A DNA stretch of 5,407 nt, from assembly GCA_964619315.1 (NCBI GenBank), contig CAZUEH010000038.1, positions 1 to 5,407 of the forward strand, given 5' to 3'. The DNA is from Fimisoma sp964619315. GTDB taxonomy: Bacteria > Bacillota > Clostridia > Peptostreptococcales > Anaerovoracaceae. This document shows, piece by piece, positions 5,192 to 5,407 of this stretch; position 1 is the first letter of the stretch; each line of letters begins with the position of its first letter. The translations under genes and the position numbers were made by a program. The notes under the pieces were generated by a model. That model was not told where the DNA came from, made no database searches, and saw only the letters and a program-made list of their open reading frames with translations.

Positions 5192-5407
5192 TAGAGTTAA
5201 CGCATTTTGCAAGCACAATTAAAACTGCACCAACCAACTCACATCCCTAGTTTTAATAGAACTTGCAAAGCCAACCCAAGACAAATATTGTTTTTAAAAA
5301 ATTCCCAACGCTTAAAAAAAATAAAACACCCGACAAAAAAGTCCTCGACAATGACAGCAAAGTATGTCAAAATAACTGTTTATAGCCCACGACAGACAAG
5401 AACGCCA
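5192..5407. other. Non-coding region downstream of the TRIC-type gene
   Basis: No credible gene on either strand. It holds the two-stem inverted repeat listed separately, then A-rich sequence and a cluster of GACA words. Two pieces echo the left end of the window. AAAAAAAATAAAACA at 5314-5328 is the exact reverse complement of 84-98. The AACTG/TATAG/ACGACAG succession at 5374-5395 resembles 1-27 in the same orientation. These may be dispersed intergenic repeats. Confidence 0.5.
5206..5269. repeat. Two-stem inverted repeat with symmetric internal loop after the last gene
   Basis: The outer stem is TTTGCAAG (5206-5213) with CTTGCAAA (5262-5269). The inner stem is ATTAAAACT (5218-5226) with AGTTTTAAT (5249-5257). 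Four unpaired bases lie on each side between the stems (5214-5217 and 5258-5261), and the loop is 22 bases. It starts 15 bases after the TRIC-type stop and could be the 3' boundary of the operon transcript. No T tract follows directly, so a classic intrinsic terminator is not certain. Confidence 0.65.

Noticed and set aside
1..5407. CRISPR array, tRNA, rRNA, transposase or attachment site
   Set aside because: No regularly spaced direct repeats, no cloverleaf or rRNA-like stretch and no transposase-like reading frame were found on inspection of the window.

Overview
This 5.4 kb window looks like a draft or metagenome-derived scaffold from a Bacteroidota genome (Chitinophagaceae/Sphingobacteriales-like by gene style; family level is a guess). 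The reasons are low GC, A-rich regions ahead of start codons instead of clear Shine-Dalgarno sites, -7 boxes resembling the Bacteroidota TAnnTTTG element, and gene families that I associate with this phylum. All credible genes are on the + strand. Two runs of exactly 100 N (1162-1261 and 2715-2814) are placeholder gaps of unknown true size. Each removes part of a gene: the 5' end of the SDR gene, and both the 3' end of the DsbA/FrnE-like gene and the 5' end of the next small gene.

Layout: 1-242 is non-coding, with short GC-rich repeats, an inverted repeat and a -7-like box. 243-1073 encodes an AraC-family regulator. A promoter and an 11-bp inverted repeat precede an SDR oxidoreductase (to 1962). 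A strong stem-loop follows (1974-2006). Next is a tiny ORF that reads as a lipoprotein signal peptide (2025-2105). It ends on an A7 run directly at the start of a DsbA/FrnE/SpxH-like thioredoxin-fold protein (2102 into the second gap). After the gap lies a small Bacteroidota protein, usually labelled 'phosphoribosylpyrophosphate synthetase', which is split by an in-frame TAA at 2883. Then come three tightly packed genes: a DUF417/RclC-like membrane protein (3105-3674), a LigB/YgiD-type 4,5-DOPA-dioxygenase-like enzyme (3674-4555) and a TRIC/YicG-type membrane protein (4559-5191, TTG start). 5192-5407 is non-coding and carries a two-stem inverted repeat.

Taken together this resembles a small regulated redox or electrophile-stress cassette: an AraC regulator, an NAD(P)-dependent reductase, a CxxC thiol protein, an RclC-like membrane protein and a metal-dependent aromatic dioxygenase-like enzyme. 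The link to reactive-chlorine or quinone stress is inferred from DUF417/RclC being part of the E. coli rcl system, itself controlled by an AraC-type regulator. It is not shown by the sequence. The points most worth a second look are the A_AAA_AAA_TGA junction between signal peptide and thiol protein, the in-frame stop in the small protein, and the inverted repeat bracketing the SDR promoter.
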